From Rhabditoides inermis (lineage: Eukaryota; Nematoda; Chromadorea; Rhabditida; Rhabditidae), in assembly GCA_963966185.1 (NCBI GenBank), contig CAWZYM010000253.1:1605196-1669195 (forward strand): a stretch of 64,000 nt of DNA. Reading direction: 5' to 3'. Below are positions 11,601-25,285 of this stretch, piece after piece. Every line of letters begins with the position of its first letter. The stretch's first letter is position 1. The position numbers and the translations under genes are program-made. A model generated the notes under the pieces. It had not been told where the DNA came from and searched no databases. It saw nothing but the letters and a program-made list of their open reading frames with translations.

Positions 11601-14600
11601 CTCGGAGTCGCCCCCGTCAGTTTTGATTTTCGATTATTCCTGTTTTTGATTCATTCAGTGTTTGTTTCCAGCTAATCACTCCCGAAGAGCTGCTCAATCC
11701 GAACATTGACGAGAAGTCGGTGATGACGTATCTGGCGCAGTTCCCCCAGGTGAGATGAGGGATGTGGTTCGAAATGTTGGTTGAACGCTGTCTCTTGCAG
11801 GCCGTGTACACTCCGCTGGCGCCTGCCGCCGGTCTATCGGAGATCGAGGTGTCGCCGACTGTCGGCTTCCCTACCGAGTTCGCCATCCACGTGCCTGGAA
11901 ACGACGTCCGGCCCAAGGTGGGTGAGGGTGATTGTGCTTGATTTCAGATTGATTTTGTAGTGTTTAACAGATCTAGTGTTCCCTGTATTATGATAATTGA
12001 TAGTTATAGATTCACATTATCTATTTTGAAAATGTTTGTATTCAGTTGTCTATTGTGGACGCTGACGGCTCGGACGTGCACCACGTGGTGGAGAGGAAGA
12101 ACGCGGAGCTGTACACGTGCAAGTATACGCCCGAGAAGGCCGGAGACATCACGGTGGGTGGAAGGTGGATGTGGAGACGGCAAGAGGGGACCATGGGACG
12201 TTAGTTATGGCAATGGCTGACTTGTCTTCTCGTCTACATATTGAATTGATGAATTGTAGATTGCTCTCTTTGTCACCGACATTGCTACTGGCGAGACGAA
12301 GAAGGTGGACGGCACGGATGCGCATGTGAGTAGAATGCGTGTCGATTTCATCGTCATCATGAATTCAGTGATTTGGTATTTACTGACGTGTTCAGTGATT
12401 TGGTATTTACTGACAATGTAGCATGATTTGATTGTTTTAGGTGATTGCGGAGGAGGGTGCTCGCCTTCGCGCATACGACGCGCAGTGTCATCCGGGAGAT
12501 GAGAGGACGTTTGTGGTGGAGAATGCGGGCGAGGGTCCGGTGGAGATGGTGGTCGTCGACGCGCATGGAGCCGAGCACAGGCCGGCCGTCGTCGGTGAGT
12601 GGGATTGGATCGAGTTGTTCACATGGAGAGAGCTTGCAGCTTGTAGTTGGTTTTTAAATTGAGTCAGTTTTCCGGCGGATGCTTTGATTTTACATGTTGT
12701 GTTGGTCGTTTGTTGTGATGATGAAGTGGTGATTTGTGATGCGGCGGTGGGATGAGTCAGTGCTGGTTCTCTCTCTCTTTTTCCCTGCATGCTTGCGGGT
12801 AGGATTAGTCAGAGAACGACAGCGCGGCGGACCGCGAGAGCATGGAAAGAAGCCAACTGGTGGTAGAGGGGCTAATTGATTATTATATCAAATTTATTGT
12901 TGATTACGGATGTTGAGGAAGTTGAAGTTTGCGAGATACTGAGATACTCATAAACACGATGATGCGGAGGCGGAAGGCGGAGTGGAATGTGTGTGGTGTG
13001 TCTTACCCTTACCCTCTCCCCCTCGCAGGTCTATCGGAGCCGGGTGTGTACATGGGCGAGTACAGTCCTTCGTCGCTCGGCCTGCACTCTGTCAACGTGT
13101 TCTACCGCAAGCGCCACGTGCCCGGCAGCCCCTTCCCCCTCCGAGCCGAGCCGCGCGTCAACAGTGCGTGCATGACTTGATTTGGTTTGATCACATCGAT
13201 AGTGCTTTACAATACTCATTACTTGATTGGTTTGTTTGTGTATAACGCTAATCAAAAAATAATGGGAATAAGGTGGTGTTATGAACAGATTTTTTTAATT
13301 GTCGTTTAGACGACTTTGCCGTGTGGGGCCGCGGTGTGGCTCCGGCTGGAGTGCGCATCTCGGACGGAAAGGCGCCCGTGTACGTGCGTCCCCTCAAGAA
13401 GGGAGCCAAGACGGACAAGGTCGACGTCACGGTCACTGGAGGTGAATACGAGAAACATCGATAGTGGATTTTAACTTAACGTTGCTTTTTTCCAGCCAAC
13501 GGCCCCATCGAAGTTGACGGCTTTGCTCTGTCGGAGGGCGGTCTCGCCTTCCTCTACCCGCTTCCCTCGAAGGAGGATGTGCTGGAGGTGGCGGTGACCG
13601 CGGACGGAGTGCCGGTGGCGCAGAGTCCGTACAAGGTGGAAGTGAGTCCTCCCACCGAGTGTGCGGTGAGGGCGTTCGGACCGGGCCTGGAGGGAGGTGT
13701 GGCCGAGCAAGTGCAGCAGTTCTACGTCGAGACGAACGGAGACGCCGATGGACTGAGTGAGTGCTGATCGAAACTGGCTTCTTTATAGTCGTTTTGTATT
13801 GTTTGTGTATAGAGAAGATGAAAACCGCTTATCACTGTTAAATATCGTTTTTTCAGCCTTCTTCGTGGAGGGTCCGTCTAAGGCTGAGCTCTCGTTCATT
13901 GACACTGGCGCTGGCAAGAGCACGGTGGAGTACGTGGCAAACGAGCCGGGACCGTACCGCGTGGACATTCTCTCGCGTGGCGAGCACATCAAGCAGTCGC
14001 CATTTGTCTTCTACATCGAGGAGAAGGACGCGTCGCTCAGGCCTAGCGCTGTCCGCGTTGAGGCGAGTCACTTGATGATAAATTATTTGACAAGACTGAT
14101 GCTTTTTAGGGTCTGGATTCGAAGACGCAGGTTCCGGTTGGTGAAAAACTTGCGTGGAAGGTGGACACGAGCAATGCCGGAGGTAGGTTCAGGAATGGAC
14201 GGAGGGTGGGATGCGGGGATGATGACGGGATATTGTAGATATGACTCCGGTGCAGTGCACGAATGATGAGTGGAGTGAGTTTGGAGGCGGCGGGGAGAAG
14301 AGGGATAGCCTGGCGAGTGTCGGTCCGGTGGGGTACAGGAGCGAGGTGGTGGACAGGAAGATTGGCACGGATGCGCCCGTGGAGAAAGTGGAGTGTGCAG
14401 AACCGGCTGTCGAAGAGTTAGAGAAGCTGGATGAGAATGGAAATGAGAGCAAGGAGGACGAAGACGAAGCGCAGGAGACAGACGGTGGAAAGAAGGCGAT
14501 GGTGAAGAAAAAGGAGGAGAACGAGGTCGTGCTGACTTCTTTGCCCGCTGATCAAACAGACAAGAGGGACAGCCAAGTAGAAGGAGATGCATCCGCGATC

Positions 14601-17600
14601 ATGGAGAACAATATAGATGACGGTCACGTTGAAGAAGGATTACAGAAGCAGAATACGGACATAGATGAAGAAAGGAAGAACAGAGGAGAAAAAAATACTA
14701 GTGGCGCTGACACTGTAGTAGAAGCCATTGCTGTACCTGTTGTCGCCGACGCGACTCCTGAGAGGGTGGAGTGCAGTGTGCAGACTGACACGGTGGAACC
14801 ACTGGAACTGGGGCTGGCAGATGCTCAGATTGGAACGGACGATTGCCTGTCTCTCTCGCCGCTGCCCAACATTCCCACCCCTCTTCCATCTGCTTCACTC
14901 TCGGACATTTCCTCTAAGAGGTGCTGCTGCAAGTGTGGAGGTGTCAAAGACGAGTCTTCATCTTCATCGTCCAGCTCTAGCTCTAGCAGTTCGAGCAGCA
15001 GCTCGTCGACGTCCAGCTCCGACTCTGGCAAGGAAGATCGCAAGAGGAAGAGGAAGCAGAAAAAGGGCAAGGGAAGGAAGAAGAGCAAGAAGGACGAAGA
15101 CACTGACAAGCCGAACAAGCAAAAGATTGCAGAGGGTATCGTGACTATGCCGGAATCGGATGAAGAAACGCCGAAGAAAAAATGTGCGGACGATGTGGAT
15201 GAGCTGGTGATTCTCGTTGCGCCCGTGTTACATGGAGTGGAGTGTGAGGATGGACAGATGGAGCTGCTGTCCCCGCCAGAGATGATGGACGGAAAACTGC
15301 CATCGCCGAAGAGAGCCACGGAACGAGTGGAAGAGAGGCATGGAAGTTGCAGCGATGTAGAGGAGGGGGAAGGAGGTGAACAAAGCAGAAGCACCCAGCA
15401 ACGAGGGCACATGGGCGCACTTCTACGCACTGTCACTCTTGTTGATGTTGTACATGTACTATGTGTTTAATTTGGCACTTCTACACCTATCACTTTACGG
15501 TAGAACAATGCAATGCAATGGCAACTGTGCAGTCACGCGCAGAGCAGCAAGCGAGCAGCTATGTAACGAATGAGAAGCTTTGCGATGGGAGAAGGGGTGG
15601 AGGAGCGGTGTTAAATGTGTCTGTGTTTCAGACAACATCTACCCGGTTGTCACTGTTCGCGACAGCAAGAGGGAGGTCGTCTCGGGAATGGTGAGTTTTG
15701 AGAATTGGACCATTGGACGTTTCGTGTTTCATTTGTGTCTGATTGAGGTGTCGCCGTCGTCGCATCGCAAGGGAGTGTACGACTGCGAGTTTGTGCCGCG
15801 CACGACTGGAGACTACCTCGTCGATGTGACTGTGTGCGGAGTGGCCGTGCCCGGATCGCCCTACCCCGTACGTATCCAGCTCCTCGGCACACAACATTAC
15901 CATGTACTAACTCTCCTGTTGCAGGTTGAGGTGCGCGAGGCTACTGACCCGTCGCTGGTGCGCATGTACGGCCCTGGAGTGGACGGTCCGGTGACGAGCC
16001 GCCTGCCCACCTACTTCACCATCGACGCCAAGCAGGCCGGGCCCGGTGCTGTGGAGGTGGCCCTGGCGGATAGGAGAGGACGCGCGGTCGACATTGACGT
16101 GCTCGACAACCAGGACGGCAGCTTCACTGTCAAGTACACGGCGCCCCGCCCCGGACCCTACCAGGTGGGAGAGAGAAGCAAGAAATGGGGGTTATTAAGT
16201 ATTTCAGCTCAACGTGGTGTTCGCTGGAGAGGAGCTTCCGAAGATTGAGATCAACGTGAAGCCGCACATGGATGTGTCGGGCATTCGCGTCGAGGGACTG
16301 GAGAATGGTGGGTGGAGTGACGTCATAGATTAGCAGAGTGTTGTGTGTTAGTGTTACCGATTAATAGAGAGTGCAATGTTGTAGATTTGTTTCACAAATA
16401 GGTGTGCGTGTGTGTGTTTCCTTCCCACCGCATGCGTCACGGTGTGTTTTGAATAGAGAATAGACGCTATTCTTACACGCATGGTTTTGCGTTTGCTTTT
16501 TGATTTGTTTTTATTGTCATTTTGCGTGATTTGTTTTCTTTTCTTGCTATGTAGTGTATTTATTTAACACACTGTAGATAATATTGTTGCGTGAAAAGTG
16601 TCCTAGGCTCTCCGCTCGAATTTGAATGAAATAGGGCTCGGTCGGCTTATGACCTCCTGACCAATGTTGTCTTGAATATTGTTGTTGCGGAGCACGTTGC
16701 AGTATCGTAATCATCGTCTTTTTTTTGAAAATCAGGATGGATTTTTTTTTACGAAAAGACCTTTCATAATTATTAAGAATCACTCCACTTTGAAAAAAAA
16801 CTTTTTTTGGTAAATGAAAACCAAAAACATGAAACGCGCTCTCGTAAGCCCTTCATAACATTGAATTTTTAGGCGCATTTTTCTAATTAAAAAAAACGTC
16901 AAGACGTGCTCCGCAAATGATCATAGACATCATTGATCAGTAGATCGAGTTTTTGCCTTCAGATTGAAAATCCGAGTGGAGGGCCTGAACAATTTCCCTT
17001 GTTAGTTGTAGCGCTCAGTGTGTATGTGTTTTTTGTTGCGGTGATTTAGAAATTGGAAATATATTGTGGATCAAACTTGTTTATTTTCCAGCCCTGGTGA
17101 CCGTGAACTGTGAACAAGAGGTGCACGTGTTCACGGCGGACGGCCCGAACACAAAGATCATCATCCGCTCGCCGTCGGGGAGGGTGGTGGAGGCGATTAT
17201 TGAGGAGACGGAGACAGGCTTCCGCGTGCGCTTCACTCCCGCTGAAATTGGCGACTACCAGCTGTCGGTGACGTACGAGGATCTGCCCGTGCTCGAGCCA
17301 CTCCACTTCACCTCTGTTCCCGACGCGACGAGAAGAGAGTCGGAGTACGTAGTGTCTCGATCGGGTCCTCCGCGGGCCGATCTGGTCAGTGTGAGTGGAC
17401 TGGGACTGGGTCCTGTGCTGGCGCTGCAGAGCGCACATGTGCTGGTCGACGCGTCTCTCGCCGGATTCGGAAACATTGACGTGTACGTGGATGGACCGGC
17501 GCACACTCCACTGCACTGTGTGGACAATGCGGACGGCACTTGCAGCATGTACTATGTGCCTCGAGTGGCCGGACAGTACATGTTGAGAGTGTTGTTTGAG

Positions 17601-19615
17601 GGAGAGCACGTACCGGGCAGTCCGTTCGATGTGACTGCGGTCGCCCCTCTGAGCTGGTCGCAAGTGGATGAGAGGAACGACTCGCCATTCAGCTCGTTGA
17701 GTGGAGGCAGTGGCACTCCTGCCACACAGTGCTCGTGAGAAGTGAGAAGCAAAGAGGAGTGGAGGAGACAGGGTGTATCTATTCGTCTATTATTGGGAAT
17801 GACCTCACACTGTGATGTTTGTACATATACATGTTGTTGAACCATATTTGAGAAATTTTGTTTCGTTTTTTTTTCTTTTTTGCCATTTTGTATTATTTGA
17901 TTCAAGTTTCTCTCGACAAAATTATGTATCATAATAGATAAATATTGAGTATTACAGAGCTATTTTTGTTTATCAATTTGAATAGTGAATAGTAATGCTA
18001 GTGTAAGCAAGAGTACAAATAGCTGGAGTGGATTGCGGTGTGGTTGGTGTGGAGTGTGTGCGTGTTGCAGGTGAGGATGTGCAGCTGATCGGATCGAGGA
18101 TGGACATTGCCGTCCAGCCCGGCAAGGAGGCACACCAACACGCTCAGCAAGAAGACGGTGAGTGCGGCGAGCGGGGAGGAAAAATGGGTGTGTTGTGGAT
18201 GAGTGATGTGCGTTTGTGTTGCAGTGGTGGAGGTGTTTGCGACGCAGCCGGACGGAAAGCAGTACATTCTCCCACTGGAGGAGAAGGCAGATGGATCCGT
18301 CGTCGCCCTGTTCACGCCGTCTCAGCCCGGAGACGTCAAGATTGAGGTGCGCGCGGGAAGAAATGACAATCGAAAAAAAATAGAAACACGTTTGTTATTC
18401 ATGTGCATGTTGAACACACCCATCTCGATCTCAGTTGTGTACATATATCGACTGTGTTTTGAGGTGTACTATGCGGGTCTGCTGGTTAGCGAGCGCCTGC
18501 TGCGTGTCGAGCCCGGCCAGGACCCGTCTCGTGTCGTCGCGTCCGGTTCTGCCCTCAAGAACGGAGCTGTTGTCGGACAGCCTAACACGCTCTACTTTGA
18601 TGGACGTGTGAGTACAAATGGGAAAGGAAAGGACAGTTCCTTGACTGCTTGTTTTCAGGCTGCCGGCAATGGTTCGCTGTCGCTGCAGATCGAAGGACCT
18701 GGAGAGGCGAAGACCGCTGTTCGCGAGAACAGCGACGGTGTGTGCGAGATTGACTTCACTCCTTGTGTGCCCGGAGAGTACACTCTGTCGATGCTCTATG
18801 GAGACAAAAAGAAGCACATACCCGGTGAGTATAGCGGGGGCACAGAAATAGCTATTTAAAATAGGTAAGGGAATCAAAATCAAATCTAATATCTTCGAGG
18901 ATTAGAAGAATATTAATTATGAAACAAATTTAACTTAATGTGTTGTAGGATCTCCGTTCACTGTGGTGGCGGACTATGTTCGCGATCCGTCGGCTATCAG
19001 GATTCTACCTCTTGGAGAGAGTGCGAAAGAGACGCGCATTGGAGAGGAGATTATTGTTGAGGTACGTTTTTCCTATCTATTTTTTGCACAAATAGTGACG
19101 AGTATGATCCAGTCGTGTTTATAGTTTGTTGAAACATGGCTGATAACAACATTTAAGATTGACGCGGAGAAGACTGCTGTGGGAGAAGTGACTGCCCGTC
19201 TGCCGAAGGGCCACGCCCAGCCCGAGGTGGTGCTGGTGGACAGGGCGACGAGGCGCTATGTCATCCGATTCACCCCCGATGGAAAGCCCGGAGACGAGCT
19301 CCCGCTCCACATCTACTATGATGGAGCCGAGCTGAACGACAGGTGGGTAGACAAGATTGGGACAATTATTGAGTCATTAGGGGCGGCGCGCAGCGGCGCC
19401 CGTTTGTTTTGAGCTGTGACGCGCGCAACACGCCACTCCCAAGGCACACACGATTTCTCTATTCTAATACAATATACTTAATTAGTGTGCGTTATTTGTT
19501 AGAATATCACTTTGTAAGACCTATGAGTATGATTCGTGAAACCAATATCGGTTGCGGCATCCAAAAACCGCCCTCTCTTGCTCTCTCCCGCTTTGCCACT
19601 AAACGTGTTTACGAC

Positions 19616-19646
<31 letters not shown>

Positions 19647-22600
19647 GTGTGCATCACGTAAGCTCCGCCCACTGCACTTTGCGCTCATTGGTCGCTCGGC
19701 TCTCTTGCGTGCGCACTCTGATTGGCTGAGCGCATGCCCCGCCCTTCGTTCACCCACTCTCGTGTCGGCTCGCCGTCCAGTCCACCGCCCCAGTTTTGGC
19801 GCGAAAACTGTGGGGGGAAGGGAGTGTGCGGAGCGGAGTGAGTGGGTAAGAGAGAGAGACGCGAAATAGCGCGTGTCAATGAGAGACTGGCATTGGCAGG
19901 CGCACGAGCGATTCGACAAAGCAGTGCGTTTCCATATTCAGGATACGTTTTCTAAAGTTTCGAATATGTATACATAACATGTTCGGCACATCAACCTGAA
20001 AAACAATTTCTTCGAAATTTGAGAAAAGGACATCCATTCTCTTTCGAAAAGTACACGAGTAAAGAGGAGTGGTTTGTTTTGATCTAATTCAACAAAAGCA
20101 CATGCATAAAATCTCTTCGCAGCTGACTAAAATTTCAAAACAAACCTGCTCTTTCTGATCGATGAAAAATATAGTATGCACTATAATCGTGTCATACATT
20201 TTGTTGCAAGTTACTTGTTGGGATTAACAGTATCCTGAATACCTGAACTCAACATGCTAACAAGAAAACAATTAGAGTTTTAAAACATCGTTCGAAAGAG
20301 CAGGTTTGTTTTGAAATTTTAGTCAGCTGCGAAGAGATTTTATGCATGTGCTTTTGTTGAATTAGATCAAAACAAACCACTCCTCTTTACTCGTGTACTT
20401 TTCGAAAGAGAATTTTGGTTTCTATATATGATAATGATATGTTTTCAGCCCTGTTGTGTTGCGGCCTCTCCCGGAGACGCAGCCGGAGCGCGTGCGCGTG
20501 CTTGGCTACGACGGGGAGGCGGCACCCGAGAAGATACACGCGTGCAAGGACGTGCACCTCAAGGTGGACTGCACGAGCGCCGGCCGCATCAGGACGGTCA
20601 AGGCCGAGGTGACGGTGAGTGGGAGGGGGGGGGGGCTGTGTGTGGATAGAGTGACGACGACTGTGTGCAGGGTCCGGACGGCGAGCAGCGCGCGTTCACC
20701 CTGGACGAGTCGGCGGAGACGCGCGGCGTGTTCGACCTGCGCTTCCGCACCGACCTGGCCGGCGACTACCACGCGATGGTGTGGGTGAACGGAGTGCGGC
20801 TGGCAGACAAGCTGACTGTGGCGGCCGAGACGCTGCACGAGCACGTGGAGGGCAGTGGAGTGGAGGCGCACGAGGAGGGAGAGACGGTCGACGCCACCCA
20901 GTGGGCCATCGATGTGGAGAGGGTGAGTGGACGAGGGAAGGGGAGAGGGGACTGACCCTTTTGTTTCAGCTGGTGCGCGTGCGCCGCCGCCGCGACGCTC
21001 CGCAGGTGATTGTGCTGGCGGAGAAGCCGGACACGATCAGCTACTCTATCACGGAGGTGGTGTCGGGGGAGTGGGCGATCGACGAGGTTCGCCTCCGCCC
21101 GCTCGCCCCCGGCACACACCGCGTGCGCCTCGTCCTCGCCGGACGCGTCATCGAGGGAGGAGAGCTCACCTTTGAGGTGAGAATACTATGTGATGAAAAG
21201 TCCTGCGGGAAGTAGTTTTTTTTGTTCTTTTGAATATGTGACGGTTCGACTTTTCATGTGGTCTTTGCGTTTTGTACTGAGTTGTTTTGTGTGCGAAGGC
21301 TGAGGCTTGTGAAGCTCGTGCGGAACTTTGCACTTTGTCGCAGATTCTCGAAATTGTGGTTGGCTGGCAAGGCTATTATTTTATTGTTGTCGTCTGCACG
21401 GTTGTGAGAAATGTAGGAGAGTGAGGGTGCGAGTATACTCGCAATTGTCAAGTGCAATGGTGACTGATGGAGTAGATCGTAGGTGGTAGTTATATCAAAT
21501 TGTCCGCACAAGTACCAAGGTATTGCTTTGCTTTCGCAATGTTGAGTCTTGATACACGCCCTGGGTCGGTAGTGTAATGCTTGTCGAGGGACTGGATGGA
21601 GCGAGAGAAGAAACCAGAGCAACCCGGAAAAAAAGGATGCTCGGTTTCAAGAGAGAAAGAAGGTCTAGGAAATTGCACTTATGCTTGTAGCGGGTCTTAG
21701 ATTTCCTACGATTGAAATTTCTCAAACAAGTTACAGTACATATACGTCTGGTTACAACATATTCATATATTTTCTGTGAAAAAAGCATGGTTGAATTCTT
21801 TATCCAGGCGTTGTCGGAGTCTGCGCTGTACGAGCTTGCTCGGAGCCGCGAGCTGGAGCAGTTGGAGAGGGAGAAGGCGGTGGAACAATTGAAGAGGGAG
21901 AAGGCGATGGAACAAATGGAGAGGGAGAAGGCGGTGGAGCAGTACGAGAAGCAATATCTGGTGGAGGAGGCGAGGAGGGAGAAGGAAGTGGAGACTGTGG
22001 AGGAGTACAGCCAGCTGAGGAGGGAGACGGAGCTGGAGGGAAAGCCGATCCTGCGGGAGCCCCGGCAGACGCAGACGGAGAGCGACGACGACAAGGCGCT
22101 CTATGAGAGGTGGGTGTGGGTGAAGATGGGAGAAGGACGACGGGTCGTGATGATGTGATGAGCCTGAGGACACAGTGGCTAAGCTTGGATCAGGAGTAAA
22201 AGAATCAAAAAGAGATAGTAACGCGGTTGGTTGGGTCAAGTTGAGTGTAGAGTGGCATGCGGAAGGTGGAAGGTGAAAGAAAGGAGGACGGCTGTTGTTT
22301 TGTGATCAGTACGGAGCCTGGGACGGGCGGCTTTCTATTCGACGAGGAGGAGGTGGGGAGAAGAGGAGAGAGAGAGAGAGAAGGGGAGAGATCTCATTCG
22401 CCAATCTTCTCCCTGCCTGCGTGCCTGCGGGAATTATATATCCCTCACGTATTCGAGAGATCAAAGTTCCGGGTCTATTGTCTGCGATTTATTTTTAAAA
22501 CAATTTCACTCAGTTGCAGGCGCTTCAACTTCAACCTCCCCTCTCAGTTTGACGTATCCCGCCTGTCCGCGCGTGTCGTGATGCCGAGTCTGAAGAAGTC

Positions 22601-25243
22601 GTCTGCGCAAGTGGTGGACAACCATGACGGCACCGTGTCCGTCAAGTACACTCCCACCGAGTCGGGACCCCACGAGCTGTCCATCATGCACAATGGAGCG
22701 CTCCTCCAGGTAGGCACAGATTCTAGGCGTGAGCGGGGGCGGGGGACGTCTATGGAATCGGAAACGCATCGTGCGTAACAGCATACTGGATCAGGATCTC
22801 TATGGATGTTCAATGTATTAATTTTCAGGGAACTCCGATGAAGTTCTTTGTGGACACGTACAACACTGGCTATGCCACTGTCTACGGATCCGGTCTGCAG
22901 AGCGCTCAGGTGGGTAGAAGATTTGTTGATTTGTTGGTGCTGCTTGGATTGAAATAAAGTGTTCTTCCACAATCTTTACAATCAAGTTTTGTAGTTTTAC
23001 TAGCTCACCTTATGCAATATTGATTGCTTGAAAATCTGTTTTAGGTTGGCGAGCCGGCGGCGTTCACTGTGGTTGCGAAGGGCGCGCAGGCCAAGGAGCT
23101 GGCCGTGTCGATCGAGGGAGCCGCCCAGGCTGCCATCAAGATCCACGACAACAAGGTGGGCAAGGGGAGATCATGTCGCAAAGAAGACCGCATCGAAAAG
23201 TGTGCGATCGCGCAGTGACACATTCCCGTGTTTACTGTATGCACGATCAGGTATCAGGTATAGTTTTTATAGTGCAAGCATATTTCGGTTGTGATTTGAC
23301 ATCAATGATATTTGATGTTAGCGCAGGTGAATTATGTGCGAGGGCGTGTTATTAGTGTGGGTGGGATGTTTTAAGTAGTAGTCTGGATGTTTTCGAGTCA
23401 AGTCATCTGATGAGATGAACTTATGAAGGTCACTTTTTTCAGCCAGCATTTTAACTCAGAGCCATTTCGCAGTATGGGCTGTTGATGCTGTGTGCAGCTG
23501 GTTAGAATCGAAGGGCATGAGGGAAGGGTGTTGCATGTTGTGTGTTAAGTAGCGGACAAACTGCTAAAAATGTCAAAGTTTCGCTTTTGGAATGTCGAAG
23601 TTTCGCCAAACATGTAGAAGTTTGGCGGCGAAAGTCAGGCCTGAGTTTCCGAAACTCCTACATCTTTGGCGAAAGTCGGACATGAAACTTGGGGCAAGTT
23701 TCTGAAACTATTAGATCCCAAACGGTGGGTGGGTCTCGCCACGATACAATTGAACAACTTGGCGAAAGTACTGTATGCTGACAAATTGCCAGCCGCACCA
23801 CGCAATCAGCTGTTTCCGGACTGTTTTCGTTTCTATACGTTTTGTTATCGTTTTTCGTACGTTTATACCTCGTTTTCAATCAGTGACGTTGTGCAATATG
23901 TTTCTACGTGCCGTTCATTCATAGATGCCGTATTAAGTGACGCCTTCTCGTCCGTTTCAACTTTTTTCTACTCTTCGTGATCAATAATTGATTGACTTCA
24001 TGATTTCAGGACAAACAAAACAAACAACACCGGAAAGAAGGGAGGATCAGCGATAACGGATACAAAACAAAACACACTGAAAATAACGGCCACTTCAAGA
24101 TCAAGAACTTAATTTATATACAATATGTGTGAATATGTTTATTGAGTTGATTTAATAAAGATTAGTACAAAATTTTACGAATACATGTATGTTGTTGTGA
24201 CGATACTTGGTAAACTCATTCGTCGATGGCACGTGGCTTCCGACGTTGTGATGATACGTTTGTCCTGAAATCATGAAGTCAATCAATTATTGATCACGAA
24301 AAGTAGAAAAAAGTTGAAACGGACGAGAAGGCGTCACTTAATACGGCATCTATGAATGAACGGCACGTAGAAACATATTGCACAACGTCACTGATTGAAA
24401 ACGAGGTATAAACGTACGAAAAACGATAACAAAACGTATAGAAACGAAAACAGTCCGGAAACAGCTGATTGCGTGGTGCGGCTGGCAATTTGTCAGCATA
24501 CAGTACTTTCGCCAAGTTGTTCAATTGTATCGTGGCGAGACCCACCCACCGTTTGGGATCTAATAGTTTCAGAAACTTGCCCCAAGTTTCATGTCCGAAT
24601 TTCGCCAAAGATGTAGGAGTTTCGGAAACTCAGGCCTGACTTTCGCCGCCAAACTTCTACATGTTTGGCGAAACTTCGACATTCCAAAAGCGAAACTTTG
24701 ACATTTTTAGCAGTTTGTCCGCACCTTTAGAGTGAGTTGCGTGCACCTGGAGGGAATGAATGAGTGAGTGTTGTATTGGAGAAGCGACGAGTGATCGATT
24801 CATTGAGGCGATTGATTGTGAGCGCAAATTCGAGAGCGTGTACGTGAGAAATGTATTGATGAGTGAAGAGAGATTCCCGCCGGGCAGGATTTGTAAAATC
24901 GGCAACGCAGAGAGTCAGCGGGCAAGGGCCCGGGTCAGCTGATTGTTGGTGGTGGAAGGTGGATTGCACAGCAGGCGGGCGGGCGCTCGCAAAACAACAT
25001 GTGTTGCTGCTTCCTGCGGGACAGATGAGATAAATGGCTGAGTCGCATTTTCTAGGGATGTCGAAAAAGCGAACAGTTGTTTCTAGGAATTTCAATACTG
25101 AAAATTTTGTTGTTTCCGTGTTGAATGTACTAATGTACATTTCAGGACGGTACGTGCTCTGTTACGTGGGTGCCGCCGGTGCCCGGGGAGTACAAGGTGC
25201 ATGTGAAGCTGGGAGGACACGAGGTGAGTAGAGTGAAGGGAAG

Positions 25244-25285
<42 letters not shown>

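Noticed and set aside
14825..15436. 203-codon minus-strand frame opposite filamin exon A
   Set aside because: Mirror of the Ser/Glu/Lys-rich plus frame, which alone has an in-phase acceptor and biased codon use.
23666..24616. Mirror-image 104- and 73-codon frames
   Set aside because: They lie in the two inverted arms of the foldback element, mirror each other and have no recognisable domain.
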